Assembly: GCA_963457665.1 (NCBI GenBank)
Contig: OY735237.1
Span: 165,001-229,000, forward strand
From: Thysanoteuthis rhombus
Taxonomy: Eukaryota > Mollusca > Cephalopoda > Oegopsida > Thysanoteuthidae
DNA length: 64,000 nt
Direction: 5' to 3'
A program made the position numbers and the translations under genes. Below are positions 59,391 through 64,000 of this stretch, in pieces; position 1 is the stretch's first letter; the number at the start of each line of letters is the position of its first letter. The notes under the pieces were generated by a model. It made no database searches, was not told where the DNA came from, and worked only from the letters and a program-made list of their open reading frames with translations.

Positions 59391-61066
59391 CATTGATTCT
59401 CAAACGTTTCGACTCAGGAGCACACTAAAGAACAGGTGAAATACCACAAGGCACACTTGGCATGGAAAGTTGAAAAAAACTACTTTTTAAAAGTTCAAAT
59501 ATGAGAGAAAATTCAAAAACTGCTACATACTGTATTAAATCATGTATATCATAAGAAATTTTGTGCTAAAATCGGGGGTTGTGCCTTTTGCGAATGTATG
59601 CTGAAGCATTCTTTACATGTTACTAAAATCAAGCCCATTTGACGAGAGGTGACAAATCCTTACTCCACTTCCACTGAAATATATTTGACCTATAGAGCAA
59701 AACATCTGTTAGGACTAAATGAATTGGACAAAAACATTTCAGTGATCAATGTATGAATTTTTAAAATTGTTTTGTACTCTCCCCCTCAGGAACCCAGGCA
59801 CATGTGCTGAGCTGAAGGCTGAAATGAATAACCATAGTTCATAAGAACCACAATATTTCTTTAATGCGACACAGATATCCAAAGCATAACTAAAATGATT
59901 TGACTTATTGTAGTGGCATGCAGCGAGGGGAACAATTTACGTTTTGATCTCCATCAATGAAACAAATGAATCCCAATATCTGTGTGTTCTGGGTAATAAC
60001 TGTTGATTCATCAACCTGAATTACAGCAAATATTTTCCTCTGTATCAAAAGACATATCCAAAATATGAACTATATCACTTTACAGCGAGATTTTACTCAT
60101 CTCTTTTTTTTTTACTTCATCTTCTAGCATTATCTTATCTATCTTTCTGCACACAGGTAAAATAATATATGTCTCTGTTTTCAGTATCATCATTTCCAGT
60201 ATTCCATGAGAAGCAATTAAGGCCTTTTCAAAGACTGTTAAATTTTTTTCGCTTTGTCTGTTGCTTTAACGATCTCTTGAAAAAGCTTTCAGGTTTTCCT
60301 CGAAGATGGGATAATTTAGTTTTGGAACATTTGCTCAACTTGCTATGAAGCATAGATTCATTCATCAATATATATCCACCTGTAAAACGCAATAGCAACA
60401 GTGGATCTTCATTTCCAGTCTAAATACAACCACAGCATAGATAACTTTCAGTGTATTGGTGATTAGGCCAATTCTTAACATTATCAGTAGGAGACTTTGT
60501 TGCACTTGAATCTGCTTCAGTTTCGGAATGACATTAATCAATGGTATGTTTCTTAGAAATTCATCCATTTCATATTGATTAAATAAATGATTAGTTTTAA
60601 TGTTTAAACAGTGGCAATCAACTGTATTCCCTATCTGTGATTTTGCTTTCCATTATGTGCATCTGTAGTGGCTGTTTTTAATTGTAATTTTTTGTTCTCC
60701 CGATCTGAAGATTGACGCTATTTGTTGACAGCCTGAAGTGTAACCTTGGGCCAATGCAGATGTGCCAAATGTATTTTTAGATAAAGTTTACCAAAATTCA
60801 TAAAAAAGTAAATCAAAAGCCTTAAATAGCCTTTTTAGCAGACTTCAATGAAGAAAAAAATATGAAACAATGAATTGCCCAAAATTGGGTACTTTTTGCT
60901 GCCATGCATCTTTTTTGTTCGTACGGTAAAGTATGGATGTATGATTTGTGACTTTTGGATAGGAGAATTGCATATTTAACACATTGTTATGTACGTATAT
61001 TTTTTATACTTCTTGGTTGCCATAGTGCACAATAGTGTGCCAGGCACACTGTTCAAAAACCACTTG
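59391..61066 (-). mobile_element. hAT transposon with ZBED5-like transposase remains
   Basis: Imperfect terminal repeats 'cattgattctcaaacg' (left) and the complement of the right end 'caagtggttttt' plus 'gaacagtgtgcc'; both sides then contain 'gcacact'. Flanks share TCTAGA (8-bp target duplication, partly decayed). Inside, the minus strand reads transposase pieces across shifts between 60360 and 59900: ESMLHSKLSKCSKTKLSHLR, then KPESFFKRSLKQQTKRKKFN, then the segment ending AVIQVDESTVIT-like and FICFIDGDQN. This is the N-terminal half of a ZBED5/GTF2IRD2-like hAT transposase, up to the first catalytic Asp. The C-terminal dimerisation domain is missing, so it cannot mobilise itself. Confidence 0.75.
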
Positions 61067-61395
61067 TCTAGAAAGGGCACATCCCCACTATTCCCGAGCC
61101 AAAAACATATGCCAAGACTTTCTGTAATCTTTTAGCCTTATTTCCCCCTTCAACTGCCTATTTTCCCAACACTGGAGAAACTCTCCTAGGTAGGAACCAC
61201 AAGCCTAGATTCTATGACTGGATACTCATGCCCTCACTAAGAAATATGATATCCAATTTACTGGGCACACCAACTGCAAATATGAAATGGATTAGGCAAA
61301 AACATGTCAATAGTCAATGAACATTTAAGCTTTTCCCTTGTGTGCCCAGAAAGAGAATATCTGAAGGTGGAGAGGTGGATCATAGGATATAAAGG
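61067..61395. other. Spacer, nothing recognised
   Basis: No supported feature. Confidence 0.4.
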
Positions 61396-61578
61396 CGTTC
61401 ATTGAACTGAAAACTAATTTTCATAATTTCAAATAATGTGGGTATCCAACAATTTTCTTTAATAATCATTTTTATATTCACAGATATATTGTAATTCATT
61501 GAACTGAAAGCTAATTTTCATAGTTTCAAATAATGTGGATAACCAGCAATTGCTTAAATAATTTTTTTTTATTTACAG
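61396..61578 (+). other. Duplicated 3' splice site region of locus C
   Basis: A unit of about 100 bp is present twice in tandem: 'ttcattgaactgaaaacta', 'tttcaaataatgtgg', a T-rich tract, then an acceptor. The first acceptor is 'ttttatattcacag' (ends 61483), the second 'ttttttatttacag' (ends 61578). The sequence after the first, ATATATTG, resembles the exon start of locus B, ATATTGC. The duplication may give alternative acceptors 95 bp apart. Confidence 0.55.
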
Positions 61579-62581
61579 AAATCAACTGAAGTGGAAACCA
61601 ATTAAATTCATTAGATGGTATGTAAATATTATGTAAAGAAACAGAAATCTCTTTGAGAACACATTGGTAAGAAGGCTGATATTGCTGAGTTTGTGGAACA
61701 TATTTCAAAGAACATAGCTCCCCGAACATTCTATGGAAAGAAACAGAATTCCTATGAATTATTGGAATCACAACTAAATAAATGCATTACACAATGAAAC
61801 ATAAGGTTTTTCTGAACTTCGGGAAACAAATTTGGGAGATCATGTCAGAGGGCAGCAATTTTTCTTTTCAAGTGTATAGGTCTACAATTTGATGCAGTTC
61901 AAAATTAAGATGAGCAATATTAATATTCTTGTATGGCAAATCTGTAATCAGAGAAAGTATATACTTGTGGATCCGGTGTTTAACTGTCTACATGGAATCT
62001 AATTTTGAAAGTATACATGTTGAAACACACTAGGGAGAAACAGTATTGTTGTGAAATATGCTGATTGAAATTTTGAAATTATTTCTCAAAGGCATTTTCT
62101 AATACACACTGTTGAGAAGGTATATCACAAAGAGTGAATCATCAAAAATTGACTTTCACGAACATGAACACACATTTGGAAGAAACTATATTTCAGTGCA
62201 ATGATTTAAAATGTCCCTTGAACATTCACGTATGAGGAAAAGCATGTTTTATAAAGTGAATATTTCCAGAGAATTCAGATTCAAAAAGTTATGTGAACAC
62301 ATTGGGAGAACCATGTACAAGGAATCAGGATCAGGATTCTCACAAATATGATTAAGCCTACAGTTCATGAATAAGGCATTATGTTGTGAAGTGTGTAGGT
62401 AGAAATTTTCAATTTATCTTCAAAATAAGGAAAGCAATCACACACTGTGAATGAACTATTTATAAAATGAGGATTGACATTTTTCACCAAGTTCTTAACT
62501 AGAAATACCCTTGTTATACACACTAGAAAAAGAATCATATTGTGAAGTGTACATTTCAACATTTTTTAATAATTTCTGAAA
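61579..62581 (+). pseudogene. Decayed 5' part of finger exon C
   Basis: From about 62020, finger and linker traces appear in mixed frames: 'acacactagggagaaacag' with YCCEIC-like codons (62030-62065), 'gaacacattgggagaaccat' (62297) and 'tattgtgaagtgtacat' (62538). Ligands are lost and stops are common (TAA at 62570 lies in the frame just before the intact array). The first 440 bp have no recognisable coding content. Confidence 0.6.
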
Positions 62582-63478
62582 ATGCAGATACACAGTGGAG
62601 AAAAACCATATTCTTGTGATGTGTGCTGTTTGGCATTTTCACAGGGTTCTAATTTAAAAAGACACATGCGAACACACACTGGAGAGAAACCATTCTCCTG
62701 TGAAGAGTGCAGTTCAGCATTTTCTCGGAGGTCATCTTTAAAACAACATATGAGAACACACACTGGAGAGAAACCATATTCTTGTGAAATGTGTAGTTCG
62801 TCATTTTCTGATAATTCAAAGTTAAAAGTACACATGCGATCACACACTGGAGAAAGGCCATATTCTTGTGAGGTGTGTACATCAGCATTTTCACAGAGAA
62901 CAGATTTGAAGAAGCACCTGCGAACACACACTGGAGAGAAACCATATTCTTGTGAAGTATGTGGTACAGCATTTTCACAGAGTTCTGATTTAAAAAGACA
63001 CCTGCGAATACACACTGGAGAGAAACCATATGCTTGTGAGGAGTGTGGGTTGGGATTTTCACGGAGATCAAATTTAAAGAAGCATCTGCGAACACACACT
63101 GGAGAGAGACCATATCCTTGTGATGAGTGTGGGACAGCATTCTCACAGAGATCAGATTTAAAAGTACACATGCGAATACACACTGGAGAGAAACCTTATT
63201 CTTGTGAAGTATGTGGTACAGCATTTTCTCAGAGATCAGATTTAAAAGTACACATGAGAACACACACTGGAGAGAAACCATATTGTTGTGAAGTGTGTGG
63301 GTCGAAATTTTCTCAGAGTTCAAATTTAAAAAGGCACCTGCTAACACACACTGGAGAGAAACCATATTCTTGTGATGTGTGTGGGTTGGCATTTTCTGAT
63401 AGTTCATATTTTAAAAGACACATGGGAACGCACGCTGGAGAGAACCCGTATAGTTGTGGAGTTGGAGGTCACTCATGA
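62582..63478 (+). CDS. C2H2 zinc-finger protein, locus C, 10 fingers
   Basis: Predicted 298-residue nuclear DNA-binding protein. Ten intact 28-residue C2H2 fingers (residues 10-284) carry TGEKP or TGERP linkers, for example [20 protein letters not shown]. An eleventh finger breaks off as [13 protein letters not shown] after the second Cys became Gly. Fingers 7 and 8 have the same specificity residues (Q,S,D,V) and nearly the same DNA, a recent 84-bp duplication. Helix residues (-1,2,3,6) are otherwise varied (Q/S/N/R, R/S/S/Q, D/S/K/V, Q/T/D/K, Q/S/D/R, R/S/N/K, Q/S/N/R, D/S/Y/R), unlike locus B, so a defined target is plausible. The start Met (MQIHSGEKP) lies in a linker of a broken finger, so the real N-terminus is uncertain. 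It is on the opposite strand to A and B and shares their codon-level linker sequence. Confidence 0.83.
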   Translation: MQIHSGEKPYSCDVCCLAFSQGSNLKRHMRTHTGEKPFSCEECSSAFSRRSSLKQHMRTHTGEKPYSCEMCSSSFSDNSKLKVHMRSHTGERPYSCEVCTSAFSQRTDLKKHLRTHTGEKPYSCEVCGTAFSQSSDLKRHLRIHTGEKPYACEECGLGFSRRSNLKKHLRTHTGERPYPCDECGTAFSQRSDLKVHMRIHTGEKPYSCEVCGTAFSQRSDLKVHMRTHTGEKPYCCEVCGSKFSQSSNLKRHLLTHTGEKPYSCDVCGLAFSDSSYFKRHMGTHAGENPYSCGVGGHS

Positions 63479-64000
63479 CAAGAAGTTCACAACATCAGGG
63501 TTTTCTAAGATTTCACTTAAAAATAACACATTTAAACAAACAATGACAGGGTGGGGGTCAGCATTTTTGTTGACTTTATCTTGTTTTATAATTTTCATGC
63601 AAGTTGGCAGAAAAATAGATCCAAAAATGGACATTGTATATTTTTGACTGACTTCCCATTTAAAAATACACTTTTTCCTTGTGCACCCTAAGAAAAAAAT
63701 TATCTCATCGGATAGTTTTGTAGTTTTATAATGTGATTCATGCCAGCATGAAATAAAATGATATATATTTTAAAGAAATGTATGTATACCTATTTTTGTG
63801 GGTTTGCAAGGGTACTAAACATTTTCTCTATGCTATTTTTATATTCTTGAGAAAGTTTCATCTTGAGAACATGTGCAAGTAGATTGTGGAAAATCTTTTG
63901 CATTTGAATTTTCCACACCTGACTTTCAGAAAGTATACTAAATACTTGATAATTAATTGCCCAAGTGTTTTTTGCGTGGATTTGCATGTTTGTCTACTTG
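63479..64000 (+). other. Probable 3' UTR of locus C and flank
   Basis: About 50 bp after the stop still resemble a decayed finger ('tcactcatgacaagaagttc'); the rest is AT-rich. A candidate AATAAA signal is at 63752-63757. Confidence 0.45.

Noticed and set aside
62566-63407. Minus-strand open frames of 205 and 252 codons
   Set aside because: Antisense shadows of the locus C finger array.
16059-63478. CRISPR array reading of the regular 84-bp repeats
   Set aside because: The period is the 28-codon C2H2 finger; repeats are coding and there are no unique spacers.

Overview
This is AT-rich animal nuclear DNA. There are no bacterial-style operons and no long uninterrupted coding regions except three tandem C2H2 zinc-finger arrays. 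Spacer dominates, and it is filled with (AT)n/(AC)n microsatellites, tRNA-derived SINEs, a 5S-rRNA-derived piece, RTE-type LINE copies, a mariner deletion derivative, hAT elements and several home-grown repeat families. Polydactyl zinc-finger exons amid SINE, RTE and AT-rich microsatellites suggest an invertebrate, possibly a mollusc such as a cephalopod. That guess is weak (about 0.4) and nothing here fixes the species.

Layout. 0-3 kb: two tandem, decayed copies of a TRIM-like gene (B-box plus coiled coil plus a possible NHL-like tail). 3-15 kb: repeats (dispersed families R1, R2 and R3, a SINE, microsatellites, a LINE reverse-transcriptase fragment, a 141-bp hAT MITE). 15.5-29 kb: zinc-finger locus A on the minus strand, with a putative promoter and first exon near 28.9 kb, an intron of about 11 kb and a finger exon at 17.9-15.5 kb. 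29-42 kb: two RTE LINE copies, one embedded in a block of repeat R2, plus a 5S-derived fragment and zinc-finger relics. 42-45.7 kb: a decayed coiled-coil gene between direct repeats. 45.8-57 kb: zinc-finger locus B on the minus strand, again with a putative promoter and first exon (about 56.9 kb) far upstream of the finger exon. Its intron holds a long-inverted-repeat element and two blocks of a roughly 30-bp minisatellite. 57-64 kb: a tandem repeat array, a SINE, a 1.7-kb hAT element with transposase remains, and zinc-finger locus C on the plus strand.

The three finger loci share one design. A clean 3' splice site opens a finger exon whose first fingers are broken, followed by an intact run of 10-21 fingers, then a frameshift or truncation and an AATAAA signal. 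Loci A and B also share a TATA box, a short 5' exon and a GTAAGT donor. I infer a young, locally duplicated zinc-finger gene family whose array cores are kept alike by internal duplication while the edges decay. Whether the proteins are made cannot be settled from the sequence.
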